A stretch of 64,000 nucleotides of DNA from an uncultured SAR86 cluster bacterium. Its GTDB lineage: Bacteria > Pseudomonadota > Gammaproteobacteria > Magnimaribacterales > AG-339-G14. Position 1 is the stretch's first letter. Every line of letters begins with the position of its first letter. This document shows positions 17,216-28,472 of the stretch, in pieces. The translations under genes and the position numbers were made by a program. The stretch lies in NCBI GenBank assembly GCA_902578495.1, contig CACHCY010000001.1, forward strand, positions 251,975 through 315,974, in the 5' to 3' direction. The notes beneath the pieces were generated by a model. The model did not search any database. It worked only from the letters and a program-made list of their open reading frames with translations, and was not told the origin of the DNA.

Positions 17216-17740
17216 TTGATGAAATTTACAGAAAAGAATTCTTTCACCAAAGAAGAACTTCAACTTTGCTCGAAAGGAAAGCTATTTCATAAAAATGATG
17301 GAAAGCTTCCAAGTAGCAATATGCTGATGTTAGATAGAATTACTTCAATATCAGGAGATCAGGGTAATTACTCAAATGGACTAATAGAGGCAGAACTTGA
17401 TATCAATGAGAATCTTTGGTTTTTTGATTGTCATTTCAAAGATGATCCAGTTATGCCCGGATGCTTAGGTTTGGACGCAATGTGGCAAATTTTAGGGTTT
17501 TATTTACTTTGGTCTGGGAATCATGGAATAGGAAGAGCTCTTGGTGCCGGGCAGGTTAAATTTTATGGTCAAGTGCTTCCTCATGCTAAAACGGTTAAAT
17601 ATGAGATTCATGTAAAAAGAATGCTCTCAACAAAAACTGTTCTTGGAGTTGCAGACGGATTAATGTACGTTGATGGGAAGGAAATTTATTCAGCGAAGAA
17701 CTTAAAAGTTGGGCTTTTTGAGAACCCTGGTAATTTTTGA
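17216..17740 (+). CDS. fabA: 3-hydroxydecanoyl-ACP dehydratase/isomerase FabA
   Basis: FabA dehydrates 3-hydroxyacyl-ACP and isomerises the trans-2 to cis-3 decenoyl product, starting anaerobic-type unsaturated fatty acid synthesis. The catalytic His is in [17 protein letters not shown] (about residue 72) and the active-site Asp in LGLDAMWQ (about 86). At 174 aa it fits the family length. The sequence GAGAG shortly upstream of the ATG can serve as a Shine-Dalgarno. The fabB start overlaps its stop as ATGA. The fabA-fabB pair is a gammaproteobacterial marker. Confidence 0.97.
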   Translation: MMKFTEKNSFTKEELQLCSKGKLFHKNDGKLPSSNMLMLDRITSISGDQGNYSNGLIEAELDINENLWFFDCHFKDDPVMPGCLGLDAMWQILGFYLLWSGNHGIGRALGAGQVKFYGQVLPHAKTVKYEIHVKRMLSTKTVLGVADGLMYVDGKEIYSAKNLKVGLFENPGNF

Positions 17741-18966
17741 TGAGTACTTTAAAAAGAGCAGTAATAACAGGAATTGGAGCCATATCTTGCATAGGTAACA
17801 ATATTTCTGAAATAACGAAATCTCTTAAATTGGGTACATCAGGGATAAGTTTCAATGAATCGTACAAAGAACTGGGTATGCGAAGTCATATTTCTGGCTC
17901 CATTAATTTAAATCTAAAGGATCTCATTGATAGAAAACATTTGAGATTCATGGGAGAAGCAGCAAGCTATGCCTATTTAAGTACTGCAGAGGCTATAAAA
18001 GACTCAGGCTTGGATCTAGCAAGGTTTTCTTCACAAGACGTTGGGGTCATTGCAGGTTCCGGTGGAGCATCTTCTAGAAGCCAGGTTGAAGCAGCAGATA
18101 TAGTTAAGAGCAAAGGAGTTAAAAGAATAGGACCTTACAGAGTTACTCAAACAATGGGAAACACCGTTTCAGCAGCTCTTGCAACTTTTTTTGGCATCAA
18201 AGGGGTGAATTTCTCAATTTCCTCTGCGTGCTCAACAAGCGCACATTGTATTGGATCAGCTCTGGAACAAATTCAATTGGGAAAACAAAAAATAATATTA
18301 GCTGGTGGCGCTGAAGATGAGCATTGGACAATGTCTAGTATGTTTGATGCCATGGGAGCGCTGTCTTCTTCATATAATGAGAGTCCTGAGAAAGCATCAA
18401 GGCCTTTTGATAAAGACAGAGATGGTTTTGTTATAGCAGGAGGAGCGGGCATGCTCGTCGTTGAAGAATTAGATCATGCTCTAGAAAGAAACGCTGATAT
18501 TTATGCTGAAATTACTGGATATGGAGCAACTTCTGATGGAGATGATATGGTCCATCCATCCGGAGAAGGAGCAACTAATTGCATGCTAAAGGCTGTTGAA
18601 ATGCATGGAAAAGATAATATTGATTATATTAATGCTCACGGAACTTCAACACCTGCTGGAGATCCTGTCGAGTTAGAATCTATAAAAAAGGTTTTCAAAG
18701 ATAAAATTCCTCCCATAAGCTCAACAAAATCACAAACTGGACATACCCTTGGTGCCGCTGGAGCTTTAGAAAGTATTTTTTCACTATTAATGCTAAAAAA
18801 CAGTTTTATATCAAAAACCCTTAATCTTTCTAGCTCGATTGATGAAGGTGAAGGTTTAGACTTAGTTTCAGAAGTCAGAAATCAGGATTTGGATGCTGTA
18901 ATGAATAATAGCTTTGGCTTTGGGGGAACTAACGTTAGTTTAGTTTTTGAAAAGTTAAAATCCTAG
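17737..18966 (+). CDS. fabB: 3-oxoacyl-ACP synthase I FabB
   Basis: FabB elongates unsaturated acyl-ACP made by FabA. The condensing-enzyme catalytic triad is visible: Cys in [12 protein letters not shown] (about residue 162), His in [12 protein letters not shown] (about 298) and His in [13 protein letters not shown] (about 332). The C-terminal [15 protein letters not shown] is typical. Length is 409 aa. It is coupled to fabA by a 4-nt overlap and its end overlaps convergent ssb by 4 nt. Confidence 0.97.
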   Translation: MMSTLKRAVITGIGAISCIGNNISEITKSLKLGTSGISFNESYKELGMRSHISGSINLNLKDLIDRKHLRFMGEAASYAYLSTAEAIKDSGLDLARFSSQDVGVIAGSGGASSRSQVEAADIVKSKGVKRIGPYRVTQTMGNTVSAALATFFGIKGVNFSISSACSTSAHCIGSALEQIQLGKQKIILAGGAEDEHWTMSSMFDAMGALSSSYNESPEKASRPFDKDRDGFVIAGGAGMLVVEELDHALERNADIYAEITGYGATSDGDDMVHPSGEGATNCMLKAVEMHGKDNIDYINAHGTSTPAGDPVELESIKKVFKDKIPPISSTKSQTGHTLGAAGALESIFSLLMLKNSFISKTLNLSSSIDEGEGLDLVSEVRNQDLDAVMNNSFGFGGTNVSLVFEKLKS

Positions 18967-19394
18967 AAAGGAATTTCATCGTCTATGAGCCCCTCCTCGG
19001 GTTGAGGACTAGAGCTATTCATCTGAGGGCTCTGATCCATATTATCTTCAGATCTTCGTCCTCCTAACATTTGCATTTCTCTCCCAATAATCTCTGTTGT
19101 ATATCTTTTATTTCCTTGATCGTCTTCCCAATCTCTTGTTCTTAATGATCCCTCAATATAAACAGAAGAACCTTTTTTTAAATACTCCCCACAAACTTCT
19201 GCAATTCTTCTAAAAAAAACAACTCTATGCCACTCAGTTTTTTCCTTTTTTTCTCCAGTTTGATTATCATTCCAGCTTTCAGATGTAGCGATACTCAAAT
19301 TTGCAACTGCATCTCCTCCAGCCGTATACCTCATGTCAGGATCTTTCCCGAGATTACCAACTAATATAACCTTATTTATTCCGCTTCGAGCCAT
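18963..19394 (-). CDS. ssb: single-stranded DNA-binding protein
   Basis: SSB coats single-stranded DNA in replication and repair. The OB fold begins [20 protein letters not shown] and contains [20 protein letters not shown] near 55. A Ser/Pro/Gln-rich linker leads to the acidic C-terminal tip [11 protein letters not shown], which recruits partner proteins. The ORF track starts 13 codons too early (19433); the ATG at 19394 matches the universal MA-G-N start and has an AAGG upstream. It is divergent from uvrA, as in E. coli. Confidence 0.96.
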   Translation of the reverse strand: MARSGINKVILVGNLGKDPDMRYTAGGDAVANLSIATSESWNDNQTGEKKEKTEWHRVVFFRRIAEVCGEYLKKGSSVYIEGSLRTRDWEDDQGNKRYTTEIIGREMQMLGGRRSEDNMDQSPQMNSSSPQPEEGLIDDEIPF

Positions 19395-19421
19395 AATGCA
19401 CCTTATTTTTAATGTAAATTC

Positions 19422-19429
19422 ATTATAAT
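19422..19429. promoter_or_regulatory. palindromic -10 box between ssb and uvrA
   Basis: ATTATAAT gives TATAAT on both strands, placed to serve ssb on the minus strand and uvrA on the plus strand. -35 elements are weak. No LexA-type CTGT-N8-ACAG site was seen in this gap. Confidence 0.4.
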
Positions 19430-19455
19430 CCATCTGAAAGACTATTTATAAATAA

Positions 19456-22269
19456 ATGAAAAATATCGAAGTCAAAGGTGCTAAACAGCACAATCTTAAA
19501 AACATCGATGTAATAATTCCTCGAGATAAACTTACAGTTATTACAGGGCTTTCTGGATCAGGAAAGTCTTCTTTAGCATTTGATACTTTATATGCTGAAG
19601 GTCAAAGAAGGTATGTTGAATCATTGTCTTCTTATGCAAGACAATTTTTGTCAGTTATGGATAAGCCCGATGTTGATCATATAAATGGTTTGTCCCCCGC
19701 TATTTCAATAGAGCAAAAATCCACATCTCATAATCCAAGGTCTACAGTTGGGACTGTTACTGAAATATATGACTATTTGAGGCTGCTTTATGCAAGGGTC
19801 GGCACGCCTTTTTGTCCAGATCATGGAATCTCCCTTGAATCTCAAAGCATCGATCAGATAGTCGATAAACTTTTTAAAGATGAGGAAAATGAGAGAGCTA
19901 TTATCTTATGTCCTGTAGTAAGCCAACAAAAAGGTGAGCACTTAATCCTACTTAACGACCTTAAGGTTCGAGGATTTATTAGGGCAAAAATTAATGGAGA
20001 AATCATTGATCTGGATAATCTCCCTCAACTTAATAAAAATAAAAAACATGATATTGATATTGTCATTGATAGGCTATCTATTTCGAAGAAAAATAAATCA
20101 AGATTATCTGAATCAATAGAAACTGCGTTGAGAGAGTCAGATGGAATAGTAACTATCTCTTTCCTCGATGAATCTAAAAAAGACATAACATTTTCAACAA
20201 AAATGGCCTGCACCGAGTGTGGTTTCAGCATTGCTTCATTAGAACCTAGACTATTTTCTTTCAATAGCCCTTCTGGAGCTTGCGATGATTGCGATGGATT
20301 AGGTCAGAAGTCTCAAGTTGATAGAAGAAAAGTTATTGTGAGACCTGAATTAAGCTTAAATCAAGGGGCCATTGAGGGATGGGATTCAAGTCAGATGTAT
20401 CATCACTATCTTCTCAACAGAGTAGCAAAACACTATGGCATTTCCTTGGACGAACCCTTCGAGGATTTATCTGAAAATATAAAAGAAAAAATACTGAATG
20501 GTAGTTCAGGGGAAATTATAGATTTTAGTTATGTTTCTAAAAGAGGGAATCTCAGAGAATCATTTAAACCTTTCGAAGGTGTGCTTAATAATATTGATAG
20601 AAGATTTAGAGAGAGTGAATCAGCTTTTTCTAGAGAGTATTTATCCAAATATATGACCAATACTGTTTGTATGTCATGTGAAGGCTCAAGATTAAATAAA
20701 GAGGCAAGATCTGTGAAGATAGATGGTAAAGAGCTTTGGGATATAACAAACATGACCATTGATGATTGCCTTAATTTTTTCAATAACTTGAATTTAAAGG
20801 GCAAAAAGGGAGCAATTGCAGAGAAGGTAGTAAAAGAGCTGAAAGAAAGATTAAAATTTTTATCTGATGTCGGGCTTAATTATCTAACATTATCAAGAAG
20901 TGCCGAAACTTTGAGTGGAGGAGAAGCACAAAGAATAAGACTTGCCAGTCAAATAGGTGCTGGGCTCGTTGGAGTTACATACATTCTTGATGAACCATCA
21001 ATTGGCCTTCACCAAAGAGATAATAAGAGACTTTTATCTACTTTGTTTAGATTAAAAGATTTAGGAAATACGGTTATCGTCGTTGAGCATGATAAAGAGA
21101 CAATAGAATGTGCTGATCATATTATTGATATCGGTCCAGGGGCAGGTATTCATGGAGGGTTTGTCAGTTTTGCGGGCAATTATAAAGAAATCCTGAAACA
21201 AGAAAGTTCGTTAACCGGACAATATTTATCCGGGGAAAAAAATATTAAGATTGATAAATTTGAGAAATCTGAAAAAGGTTCTCTTTGTATTAAGGGTTGC
21301 AATGGGAACAATCTCAAGAATGTTAATTTAAGTTTGCCTTTGGGAAAAATTATCAGCATTACTGGAGTTTCGGGTTCTGGAAAATCTACGCTGATTAATC
21401 AAACTTTATATCCTGCTTTGGCAAATAAGATTCAAAAATCTAACTATGACTGTCAAGAATTTGAAAATATTTCAGGTGAAAAAAAATTAGATAAAATTAT
21501 TGAGATTAGTCAGTCCCCAATAGGAAGGACTCCAAGATCAAATCCTGTTACTTACACAGGAATATTCACGCCTATCAGAGAGCTGTTTTCAGAAACGGAA
21601 GAGGCAAGAGCTCGAGGCTATAAGCCAGGAAGGTTCAGCTTCAATGTTAAAGGTGGCAGATGTGAAACTTGTCAAGGAGATGGTTTAATTAAGGTAGAAA
21701 TGCATTTTCTGCCGGACGTCTATGTTAAATGTGATGTTTGTGATGGAAAAAGATACAACAAAGAAACGCTTGAGGTGAAATTCAAGGGGAAAAACATCTT
21801 TGAGGTTCTTGATATGAACGTTGAAGAATCCTTGAAATTTTTTGATTCGATTCCAACCATCAAAAGAAAATTACAGACTCTTTATGATGTGGGATTGAGT
21901 TATATAAAAATTGGCCAGCCCGCTACAACGTTATCTGGAGGAGAAGCCCAAAGAGTAAAACTTGCTAAAGAGCTTGGCAAGGTAGCCACAGGGGATACTC
22001 TTTATCTATTAGACGAACCAACAACTGGTCTTCATTTCCATGATGTAAACCTACTATTAAAAGTGATCAATAAATTGAATGAACAAGGCAATACTGTTGT
22101 CATTATCGAACATAACTTAGATGTGATTGTTAATTCTGATTGGATAATAGATCTTGGTCCAGAAGGCGGATCGGGTGGCGGAGAAATTATTGGAGAAGGA
22201 ACTCCAGAAGAAATTTCAAAAATTAAAAAATCTCATACTGGGAGATTTCTGAAGGAAATGTTGAATTAA
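19456..22269 (+). CDS. uvrA: excinuclease ABC subunit A
   Basis: UvrA recognises bulky DNA lesions and loads UvrB in nucleotide excision repair. Two ABC ATPase halves are present: Walker [13 protein letters not shown] near residue 31 with signature [12 protein letters not shown] near 488, and Walker [11 protein letters not shown] near 640 with signature [12 protein letters not shown] near 827. Zinc motifs are present, including CTECGF with CDDCDG, and CETCQGDG with CDVCDG. The length of 937 aa is standard. No Shine-Dalgarno is visible. The 3' end overlaps rplQ by 4 bp. Confidence 0.98.
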   Translation: MKNIEVKGAKQHNLKNIDVIIPRDKLTVITGLSGSGKSSLAFDTLYAEGQRRYVESLSSYARQFLSVMDKPDVDHINGLSPAISIEQKSTSHNPRSTVGTVTEIYDYLRLLYARVGTPFCPDHGISLESQSIDQIVDKLFKDEENERAIILCPVVSQQKGEHLILLNDLKVRGFIRAKINGEIIDLDNLPQLNKNKKHDIDIVIDRLSISKKNKSRLSESIETALRESDGIVTISFLDESKKDITFSTKMACTECGFSIASLEPRLFSFNSPSGACDDCDGLGQKSQVDRRKVIVRPELSLNQGAIEGWDSSQMYHHYLLNRVAKHYGISLDEPFEDLSENIKEKILNGSSGEIIDFSYVSKRGNLRESFKPFEGVLNNIDRRFRESESAFSREYLSKYMTNTVCMSCEGSRLNKEARSVKIDGKELWDITNMTIDDCLNFFNNLNLKGKKGAIAEKVVKELKERLKFLSDVGLNYLTLSRSAETLSGGEAQRIRLASQIGAGLVGVTYILDEPSIGLHQRDNKRLLSTLFRLKDLGNTVIVVEHDKETIECADHIIDIGPGAGIHGGFVSFAGNYKEILKQESSLTGQYLSGEKNIKIDKFEKSEKGSLCIKGCNGNNLKNVNLSLPLGKIISITGVSGSGKSTLINQTLYPALANKIQKSNYDCQEFENISGEKKLDKIIEISQSPIGRTPRSNPVTYTGIFTPIRELFSETEEARARGYKPGRFSFNVKGGRCETCQGDGLIKVEMHFLPDVYVKCDVCDGKRYNKETLEVKFKGKNIFEVLDMNVEESLKFFDSIPTIKRKLQTLYDVGLSYIKIGQPATTLSGGEAQRVKLAKELGKVATGDTLYLLDEPTTGLHFHDVNLLLKVINKLNEQGNTVVIIEHNLDVIVNSDWIIDLGPEGGSGGGEIIGEGTPEEISKIKKSHTGRFLKEMLN

Positions 22270-22658
22270 TCTTCTTGAGATATCTCTTCAGAAGAATCCT
22301 CAGACTTATCGGTAAGCTCTACAAAAGCCATTGGGGCTGCGTCACCAGGTCTTGGTCCCATCTTAATGATTCTGAGATATCCGCCAGGTCTATCTTTAAA
22401 TCTAGGTCCTAGGTCTGAAAAAAGTTTTCCAACCGCAGAATCATTTCTGAGTTTTGAAAAGGCTCTTCTTCTGTTAGCAACAGAATCTACTTTAGCCAAT
22501 GTAACTAATGGCTCAAAGACACCTCTAAGTTCTTTTGCCTTTGGAACAGTGGTTTTTATAGATTCAGTCTCAATCAAAGAAATGACCATGTTTTTAAACA
22601 TAGCTTTTCTCTGATCGCTTGTGCGACCGAATTTTCTTCCTGTTTTTTGGTGTCTCAT
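22266..22658 (-). CDS. rplQ: 50S ribosomal protein L17
   Basis: L17 is the last gene of the alpha operon. The N-terminus [20 protein letters not shown] is diagnostic, with [16 protein letters not shown] near 64. The C-terminus adds a short acidic tail, giving 130 aa. It is 3 nt downstream of rpoA and converges with uvrA. Confidence 0.97.
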   Translation of the reverse strand: MRHQKTGRKFGRTSDQRKAMFKNMVISLIETESIKTTVPKAKELRGVFEPLVTLAKVDSVANRRRAFSKLRNDSAVGKLFSDLGPRFKDRPGGYLRIIKMGPRPGDAAPMAFVELTDKSEDSSEEISQED

Positions 22659-22661
22659 CTA

Positions 22662-23654
22662 TTAACCTTCAACATTTGACGGGGGCCAATTCTCGAGCTC
22701 TAAACCTAAAGATAATCCTCTAGCTGCTAGAACTTCTTTGATTTCATTAAGTGACTTTCTACCTAGATTAGGAGTTCTTAAAAGATCAGATTCCTTTCGG
22801 GTTACTAAGTCTCCAATATAATGGATCTTTTCTACTTTTAAACAATTGGCTGATCTCACTGTTAATTCAAGTTCATCTACAGGCCTCAGCATAATTGGAT
22901 CAACAGGAGGAGTTTCATCTTCCTCTGGTTCTTCGGTTTCAAACCCTAATTCAGCAAAAGCCATTAATTGTCTTTGCAAGATAGTCGCTGCTAACCTCAC
23001 AATCTCTTCAGGATCGATTGTTCCATTGGTTTCAACCTCAAGAATAAGCTTGTCTAGGTCAGTTCTATTTTCTACCCTTGCATTTTCAACTGAATAAGAA
23101 ACTTTTTTAATTGGACTGTATGAAGCATCAATCTTTAGTGAGCCAACCTCAGTATCTTCGCTCTCGGCCAAAGCGATGATATCTACAGGAACATAACCTC
23201 TGCCCTTGGTAACTTTTACCGTCATCTCGAGAGAGCCTTTGTCAGCGAGAGTAGCAACTACATGATCAGGATTTACAATCTCAACTCCAGCAGGAAGTTC
23301 AAAATCACTACCTTTGATATCTCCTGATCCTGACTTATTCACTGATATTTCGACTTCTTCTTGATCTGAAAGTCTTACAGAAAGACCTTTTAAATTTAAA
23401 AGGATATTAATGACATCCTCTTTAACTCCATCAATAGAGCCAAACTCGTGGAGAACCCCATTAATTTTTGCTTCAGAAACCGCCGCACCGGGGATTGAAG
23501 ATAAAATTATCCTTCTAAGAGCATTTCCCAAGGTATGTCCAAAGCCTCTTTCAAGAGGTTCTAATACTATTTTTGAATTGTTTGAATCAACTTCTTCTAC
23601 CAAAATTTCTTTGGGAGTTAAGAAGTCTTTGATCATATCGAAATTATCTGTCAT
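22662..23654 (-). CDS. rpoA: RNA polymerase alpha subunit
   Basis: RpoA nucleates core polymerase assembly. The N-terminal domain has [22 protein letters not shown] near residue 31. A linker rich in acidic residues and Pro (about 230-245) leads to the C-terminal domain with [19 protein letters not shown] and [14 protein letters not shown], which contacts UP elements and activators. The length of 330 aa is normal. It lies between rpsD and rplQ in the alpha operon. Confidence 0.98.
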   Translation of the reverse strand: MTDNFDMIKDFLTPKEILVEEVDSNNSKIVLEPLERGFGHTLGNALRRIILSSIPGAAVSEAKINGVLHEFGSIDGVKEDVINILLNLKGLSVRLSDQEEVEISVNKSGSGDIKGSDFELPAGVEIVNPDHVVATLADKGSLEMTVKVTKGRGYVPVDIIALAESEDTEVGSLKIDASYSPIKKVSYSVENARVENRTDLDKLILEVETNGTIDPEEIVRLAATILQRQLMAFAELGFETEEPEEDETPPVDPIMLRPVDELELTVRSANCLKVEKIHYIGDLVTRKESDLLRTPNLGRKSLNEIKEVLAARGLSLGLELENWPPSNVEG

Positions 23655-23672
23655 GGAATATCCTCTTTAAAA

Positions 23673-24293
23673 TTATCTTGAATAGAGCTCAACAATAAAA
23701 CTTTCATTAATTTCACTGCTAAGCAAATCTCTGTCTGGAGTATTTTTGTAAATGCCTGAAAAGGTATCGTGGTTAACCTCAATCCATTCACAAGGCTCTC
23801 TTGTTTTAAAAATCTCAAAAGATTGAGAAATTCTTTTTTGATCTCTTGATTTCTCAGAAATACTTATCTCGTCTCCTTCAGCTACTTGATAAGAAGGAAT
23901 GTTTACTTTTTTTCCATTAACCAAAACTGACTTATGATTAACCAATTGTCTTGCTTCGGCACGAGTAGCAGCAAATCCCATTCTATAGACCACGTTATCT
24001 AATCTAGCCTCCAGAAATTGAAGGAGATTTATTCCTGTCTCACCCCTGCTACTGGCTGCAGCCTTGTAGTAATTTCTAAATTGTCTTTCTAAAACTCCAT
24101 ACATTCTTTTTACTTTTTGCTTTTCTCTCAACTGCAAACCATAGTCTGAAGTTCTTATTCTTTTTGCTCCATGGTGCCCAGGAGGATTTTCAGATCTGAT
24201 TTTGGATTCGTATGACCTATATCCACTTGTTAAAAGCAGATCAGTCCCTTCCCTACGAGATAATTTATTTCTTGGTCCTGTATATCTTGCCAC
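23673..24293 (-). CDS. rpsD: 30S ribosomal protein S4 (GTG start)
   Basis: S4 initiates 30S assembly and in E. coli represses the alpha operon. The ORF track start (24329) lies inside rpsK. The GTG at 24293 gives [19 protein letters not shown], matching the universal S4 N-terminus and the exact 206-aa length, and it is preceded by GGAGAAGG. The S4 RNA-binding domain is near residues 95-155 ([30 protein letters not shown]). It follows rpsK with a 1-nt gap. Confidence 0.96.
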   Translation of the reverse strand: MARYTGPRNKLSRREGTDLLLTSGYRSYESKIRSENPPGHHGAKRIRTSDYGLQLREKQKVKRMYGVLERQFRNYYKAAASSRGETGINLLQFLEARLDNVVYRMGFAATRAEARQLVNHKSVLVNGKKVNIPSYQVAEGDEISISEKSRDQKRISQSFEIFKTREPCEWIEVNHDTFSGIYKNTPDRDLLSSEINESFIVELYSR

Positions 24294-24294
24294 T

Positions 24295-24681
24295 TTACAC
24301 CCTTCTCCTTTTTGGAGGACGACACCCATTGTGAGGAATAGGAGTTACATCCGAAATTTTTGTAATCTTAAATCCGCAACCATTCAAAGCTCTTACCGCT
24401 GATTCTCGACCTGCTCCAGGTCCGGAAACTTCAATTTCCAAATTGTTTATTCCGAAGTTTTTAGCAGCATCTCCAGCTTTGGAAGCTGCTACCTGAGCCG
24501 CAAAAGGAGTACTTTTTCTTGATCCTTTAAAACCTGATCCACCAGCACTAGCCCAAGTTAAAGTATTTCCCTGTTTGTCCGTGATATTGATGATGGTGTT
24601 ATTAAATGTAGCGTATATATGCGCAACAGCATCGTTGTAAGTTCGGCTATTTTTTTTAGATTTTGTCCCTTGTTTTGCCAT
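24295..24681 (-). CDS. rpsK: 30S ribosomal protein S11
   Basis: S11 is identified by [19 protein letters not shown] near residue 22 and [19 protein letters not shown] near 90, ending [15 protein letters not shown]. It has 128 aa. The order is rpsM-rpsK-rpsD, with 2-nt and 1-nt gaps. Confidence 0.97.
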   Translation of the reverse strand: MAKQGTKSKKNSRTYNDAVAHIYATFNNTIINITDKQGNTLTWASAGGSGFKGSRKSTPFAAQVAASKAGDAAKNFGINNLEIEVSGPGAGRESAVRALNGCGFKITKISDVTPIPHNGCRPPKRRRV

Positions 24682-24683
24682 AT

Positions 24684-25040
24684 TTATCTTCTAATAGGTT
24701 TTCTAGGCCCTTTTCTGGTTCTAGCGTTAGTTTTTGTTCTTTGTCCTCTAACAGGTAAATGTTTCCTGTGTCTTATTCCTCTCAAAGTTCCTAAATCCAT
24801 AAGTCTTTTTATATTGGTACTTATTTCTCTTCTTAAATCTCCTTCAACAAGAAACTCATTTACAGCTTTTCGAAGTTTTTCTAAATCTTCTTCGCTTAAA
24901 CTTCCAATCAAAGAAGTTTTTTCAATGCCCAATTGATCACAAATAGACAACGCTCTCGTTCTGCCGATACCAAAAATATGAGTTAAAGAAACCCAAGCTT
25001 GTTTTTTATCTGGAATATTTACACCTGCTACCCTAGCCAT
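24684..25040 (-). CDS. rpsM: 30S ribosomal protein S13
   Basis: S13 sits in the head of the 30S subunit at the bridge to 50[21 protein letters not shown] and the C-terminal [26 protein letters not shown] are diagnostic, with 118 aa. It is the first gene of the alpha operon and follows rpmJ by 5 nt. Confidence 0.97.
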   Translation of the reverse strand: MARVAGVNIPDKKQAWVSLTHIFGIGRTRALSICDQLGIEKTSLIGSLSEEDLEKLRKAVNEFLVEGDLRREISTNIKRLMDLGTLRGIRHRKHLPVRGQRTKTNARTRKGPRKPIRR

Positions 25041-25045
25041 ATTTA

Positions 25046-25162
25046 TTACCCCTGCCTCTGTTTGTGTCTTGGTTCATTGCTACAGATAACAAAAACGGTG
25101 CCGTGTCTTTTGATTATCTTGCAATCCTTACACATTTTTTTTACTGAAGCTCTTACTTTCAT
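25046..25162 (-). CDS. rpmJ: 50S ribosomal protein L36 (zinc-binding form)
   Basis: This gene is too short for the ORF track. From the ATG at 25160-25162 it encodes 38 residues beginning [20 protein letters not shown] and ending EPRHKQRQG. The four zinc ligands of the C+ form of L36 are present: CKDC, a third Cys in VICSN and the His of PRH. It is sited between secY and rpsM, the usual end of the spc operon. Single-copy, zinc-containing L36 is the standard bacterial version. Confidence 0.96.
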   Translation of the reverse strand: MKVRASVKKMCKDCKIIKRHGTVFVICSNEPRHKQRQG

Positions 25163-25164
25163 AA

Positions 25165-26472
25165 TTACCTTTTATAATTTTTTAAATTAGCTTTTTTCAT
25201 TAAAGACTCATATTGACTAGATAAAAGGTGCGATTGTACCTGAGCCATGAAGTCCATGACTACTACCACAGCAATTAAAAGTGATGTTCCCCCAAGATAA
25301 AAAGGTACATTAGCAGAGACAATTAAGAATTGAGGAAGTAAACATACTGCAATCATGTATATTGATCCCCACACTGTTAATCTAGACATTACACTGTCAA
25401 TATAGCCTTCTGTTTGATCGCCAGGCCTTATTCCAGGTAAGAATCCTCCAGATCTTTTAAGATTATCTGAAATATCTTTTGCTGGAAATTGAATGGCGGT
25501 GTAAAAGAAACAGAAATAAGCAATCAAAACTGCAAAAACTATTACATACAAGGGTTGCCCAGGGCTTAAAGCCAAAGATATTTCTTGCAACCACTCAAAA
25601 CCTTCAGATTGTCCAAACCAAGTACTAATTGAGGCTGGAAAAAGAACTATCGATGAAGCAAAGATCGCAGGAATTACTCCTGACATATTTACTTTCAATG
25701 GAACATGAGAAGTTTGGCCCATAGCCATCTGGTTACCGATTTGTCTCTTAGCATAATTAACCGAAACTCTTCTTTGCGCCCTTTCTACCCAAACAATAAA
25801 AGCAATAGCCAATATTGCAAGAAGAGCAACAGATAAAAGTACAATTAAGTTGATTTCTCCTTGTCTGGCTCCCTCAAATGACTGGCCTATTGCTCTTGGC
25901 AATCCAGAAACAATACTGGCAAAAATAATAAGAGATATTCCATTTCCGATGCCTCTCTCATTGACCTGTTCCCCAAGCCATACCAAAAACATTGTTCCAG
26001 TAACAAAAGAAATAACTGCAGTAACGATGAACATATTTCCAGGAGTGCTAGCTAGCCCTTGACTCGATAATGCTATCGCAAAACCACTCGATTGAATGAT
26101 TGCAAGCCCTAAAGTACCCAGGCGAACATAGTTGGTCCTTTTTCTTCTTCCAACTTCTCCTTCCTGTCTAAACATTTTTTTAAGGCTTGGAGTTGTTGCC
26201 TCTAATAGATTCATCACAATAGCAGCAGTGATGTAAGGAACAACATTTAAAGCCATGATGCTCATTCTTTCTAAAGCACCTCCAGAAAACATATTAAATA
26301 AGCCTAGAAGAGTTCCTTGATTTTGATCAAATAAAGAAGAAAGTTTCATAGGATCAATGCCTGGAACAGGAATATGAGTTCCAATCCTGTAAATGATTAT
26401 TGCGTAAAGAACAAATCTAAGCCTTGCCCAAAGTTCAGACAATCCAGATGATTTGGCTGGGTTTCTAGCCAC
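25165..26472 (-). CDS. secY: protein translocase channel subunit SecY
   Basis: SecY forms the inner-membrane protein-conducting channel with SecE (49.4-49.8 kb) and SecG, and accepts SecA (57-60 kb). Ten hydrophobic segments are visible. [11 protein letters not shown] (about residue 32) is the plug-proximal motif, and NMLF-like [25 protein letters not shown] (about 57-81) is the classic SecY signature. The cytosolic loop GVRTEG-like [20 protein letters not shown] lies near 338. Length is 435 aa. It overlaps rplO by 8 nt. Confidence 0.97.
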   Translation of the reverse strand: MARNPAKSSGLSELWARLRFVLYAIIIYRIGTHIPVPGIDPMKLSSLFDQNQGTLLGLFNMFSGGALERMSIMALNVVPYITAAIVMNLLEATTPSLKKMFRQEGEVGRRKRTNYVRLGTLGLAIIQSSGFAIALSSQGLASTPGNMFIVTAVISFVTGTMFLVWLGEQVNERGIGNGISLIIFASIVSGLPRAIGQSFEGARQGEINLIVLLSVALLAILAIAFIVWVERAQRRVSVNYAKRQIGNQMAMGQTSHVPLKVNMSGVIPAIFASSIVLFPASISTWFGQSEGFEWLQEISLALSPGQPLYVIVFAVLIAYFCFFYTAIQFPAKDISDNLKRSGGFLPGIRPGDQTEGYIDSVMSRLTVWGSIYMIAVCLLPQFLIVSANVPFYLGGTSLLIAVVVVMDFMAQVQSHLLSSQYESLMKKANLKNYKR

Positions 26473-26902
26473 TTATAATTTCTCCACCTAGTTTATTAAT
26501 TAATTCCTCAACAGATTTAGAAACGGATAAACCCTCAATTTTCACTGTTTTTGTCAATTCGCCGCCGTTAATGATCTTCACTTTTTTTATCTTGTTTGAA
26601 ATGATTTTATTTTTCTTCAAAACCTCTAAAGTAATATGATCTTCAGCAAGCTTTTCTATATCTCTGAGTTTTATATGTGTACTGTATGGTTTTTGTCTAG
26701 AAGTGAATCCAAACTTTGGAAGTCTTTGTTGGATAGGCATTTGACCTCCCTCAAATCCAGGTCTTATTGAAGCTCCAGATCTTGCCTTTTGACCTTTATG
26801 ACCTCTTCCTGATGTTTTTCCTGAGCCAGATCCTGTTCCTCTACCAATACGCTTAGAGACTTTATTTTTGTTTGTTCTTTGAAGGTTATTAAGTTTTAGC
26901 AT
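26465..26902 (-). CDS. rplO: 50S ribosomal protein L15
   Basis: L15 is recognised by RIGRGTGSGSGKTSGRGHKGQKAR near residue 19 and FEGGQMPIQQRLPKFGF near 49, with 145 aa in all. It abuts rpmD and overlaps secY by 8 nt, the standard spc order. Confidence 0.97.
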   Translation of the reverse strand: MLKLNNLQRTNKNKVSKRIGRGTGSGSGKTSGRGHKGQKARSGASIRPGFEGGQMPIQQRLPKFGFTSRQKPYSTHIKLRDIEKLAEDHITLEVLKKNKIISNKIKKVKIINGGELTKTVKIEGLSVSKSVEELINKLGGEIISG

Positions 26903-27085
26903 TTAATCTAAGACCTCCAGCAGATGATGAGCTTTCTTGATCATACCTAGATTTTCAGGCGTGTTTTGAACCTCAACTACTTGATTAATTTTTTTTAATC
27001 CCAGTCCTCTTACGGAGAGCCTCTGATTTTTCATCGAGCCTGCTAAACCTCTCTTTAATTTAACTCTAATCATTTCGTTAGACAT
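26903..27085 (-). CDS. rpmD: 50S ribosomal protein L30
   Basis: A 60-aa L30: IRVKLKRGLAGSMKNQRLSVRGLGL followed by NTPENLGMIKKAHHLLEV. The position between rpsE (9-nt gap) and rplO (adjacent) confirms the call. Confidence 0.96.
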   Translation of the reverse strand: MSNEMIRVKLKRGLAGSMKNQRLSVRGLGLKKINQVVEVQNTPENLGMIKKAHHLLEVLD

Positions 27086-27094
27086 TTCTTCCTC

Positions 27095-27577
27095 TTAAGA
27101 TCTCCTTTCTGCAACCTGTTCCGGTGATTCAACGCTTGCTAATCCCTTCACAGTTGCTCTAACAACATTAATAGGATTGGTTGAGCCATATGTTTTAGCT
27201 AATACATCTTTAATGCCAGCTAACTCAAGGACAGCTCGCATCGCACCCCCTGCAATGACTCCAGTACCTGGTGAAGCCGGTTGCATATAAACAGTGGAAC
27301 TTCCATGAGTTGATTTAACCGGGTAATGGAGAGTAGAACCTTTAAGTTCAATCTTGATCATGTTTTTTCTGGCATTTTCTAATGCTTTTTGAATGGCCAT
27401 AGGAACTTCTCTGGCCTTTCCTCTTCCGAAACCAACCTTGCCAGCTCCATCTCCTACCACAGTAAGAGCTGTGAACCCAAAGATTCTTCCGCCTTTTACA
27501 ACTTTTGCTACTCTATTAACTCCTACAAGTTTTTCTTCTAGAGCTTCATTACTAAACTGATCTATATTTTCTTCCAT
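27095..27577 (-). CDS. rpsE: 30S ribosomal protein S5
   Basis: S5 helps decoding fidelity. [27 protein letters not shown] (about residues 18-44) and [13 protein letters not shown]-like [21 protein letters not shown] (about 97) are diagnostic. The length of 160 aa is near normal. It lies 6 nt after rplR. Confidence 0.97.
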   Translation of the reverse strand: MEENIDQFSNEALEEKLVGVNRVAKVVKGGRIFGFTALTVVGDGAGKVGFGRGKAREVPMAIQKALENARKNMIKIELKGSTLHYPVKSTHGSSTVYMQPASPGTGVIAGGAMRAVLELAGIKDVLAKTYGSTNPINVVRATVKGLASVESPEQVAERRS

Positions 27578-27583
27578 AATTCC

Positions 27584-27934
27584 TCAAAATTCTAAGCCCG
27601 CTTCACGCGCAGATTCTGCCAAACTCTTTACACGACCATGATATTTATATCCCGATCTATCAAACGTAACCTTTTTAATTCCTTTCTCGATAGCTCTTTT
27701 AGCAACCAATTCTCCAACTTTTTTTGCGGCTTCTTGATTTCCACCTTTATCAAGCTTTGCTTCTTTATCTGCAGAAGAGGCATGAGCAAGCACTTCTTTT
27801 CCATCAGGAGAAAAAACCTGAGCATAAATCTGGTTGTTGGATCTAAAAATAGATAGCCTATGATTACTCATTTCTTTAGTCTTAGATCTGAGTTTCCTAG
27901 ATCTTCTTTGTCTCGCAGTAAATTTATCACTCAT
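27584..27934 (-). CDS. rplR: 50S ribosomal protein L18
   Basis: L18 binds 5S rRNA. The basic N-terminus [18 protein letters not shown], then [24 protein letters not shown], and the C-terminal [26 protein letters not shown] are diagnostic. It has 116 aa and lies 2 nt after rplF. Confidence 0.97.
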   Translation of the reverse strand: MSDKFTARQRRSRKLRSKTKEMSNHRLSIFRSNNQIYAQVFSPDGKEVLAHASSADKEAKLDKGGNQEAAKKVGELVAKRAIEKGIKKVTFDRSGYKYHGRVKSLAESAREAGLEF

Positions 27935-27936
27935 GC

Positions 27937-28470
27937 TTAAGCCTTCTTAGATTCTTTTCGTTTAATTCTTTCTTCGGCATATTTAACCCCTTTTCCTTTA
28001 TAAGGTTCTGGGGGTCTAAATGATCTAATTTTTGCAGCGGTTTCTCCTAAAAGTTGTTTATTAGCTGACTTTAAAATAACTTCAGTTTGAGAAGGCACGT
28101 CGGCGTTTACCCCTTCAGGCAGTTGATAAATCACTGGATGAGAGAATCCCAGAGAGAGTTCCAATTTATCTCCAGAAAGCTTTGCTCTATAACCAACGCC
28201 ATTAATTTCTAATTTTTTTTCAAAACCGTGAGAAACTCCTTTGATCATATTTATTGCTAAAGCCCTCATTGTCCCAACCATTGCGATAGATACCTTTGTT
28301 TCTTCTTTAGGAGAAAATAGTAGTTCTTTCTCGGGAGCGGAAGCCATTACTGATGGATGAATAGCCATAGTTAAGTCTCCGTTCTTGCCCGAAACTTTAA
28401 GTAAGTTTTCAACAAGGGATATTTCTATACCTTCTTGAATTAGAATTGGTCTTTCAGTGTTTCTAGCCAT
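27937..28470 (-). CDS. rplF: 50S ribosomal protein L6
   Basis: L6 lies near the sarcin-ricin loop and factor-binding site. The two-fold repeated domain structure is present; the C-terminal signature [25 protein letters not shown] is unmistakable, as is [24 protein letters not shown] near 90. It has 177 aa and lies 2 nt after rpsH. Confidence 0.97.
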   Translation of the reverse strand: MARNTERPILIQEGIEISLVENLLKVSGKNGDLTMAIHPSVMASAPEKELLFSPKEETKVSIAMVGTMRALAINMIKGVSHGFEKKLEINGVGYRAKLSGDKLELSLGFSHPVIYQLPEGVNADVPSQTEVILKSANKQLLGETAAKIRSFRPPEPYKGKGVKYAEERIKRKESKKA

Positions 28471-28472
28471 AA

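Noticed and set aside
19395-19455. LexA/SOS box between ssb and uvrA
   Set aside because: No CTGT-N8-ACAG pattern; the gap contains only AT-rich promoter-like sequence.
24294-24329. Longer rpsD start ([12 protein letters not shown])
   Set aside because: It lies inside rpsK; the GTG at 24293 gives the exact family N-terminus and length and has a Shine-Dalgarno.
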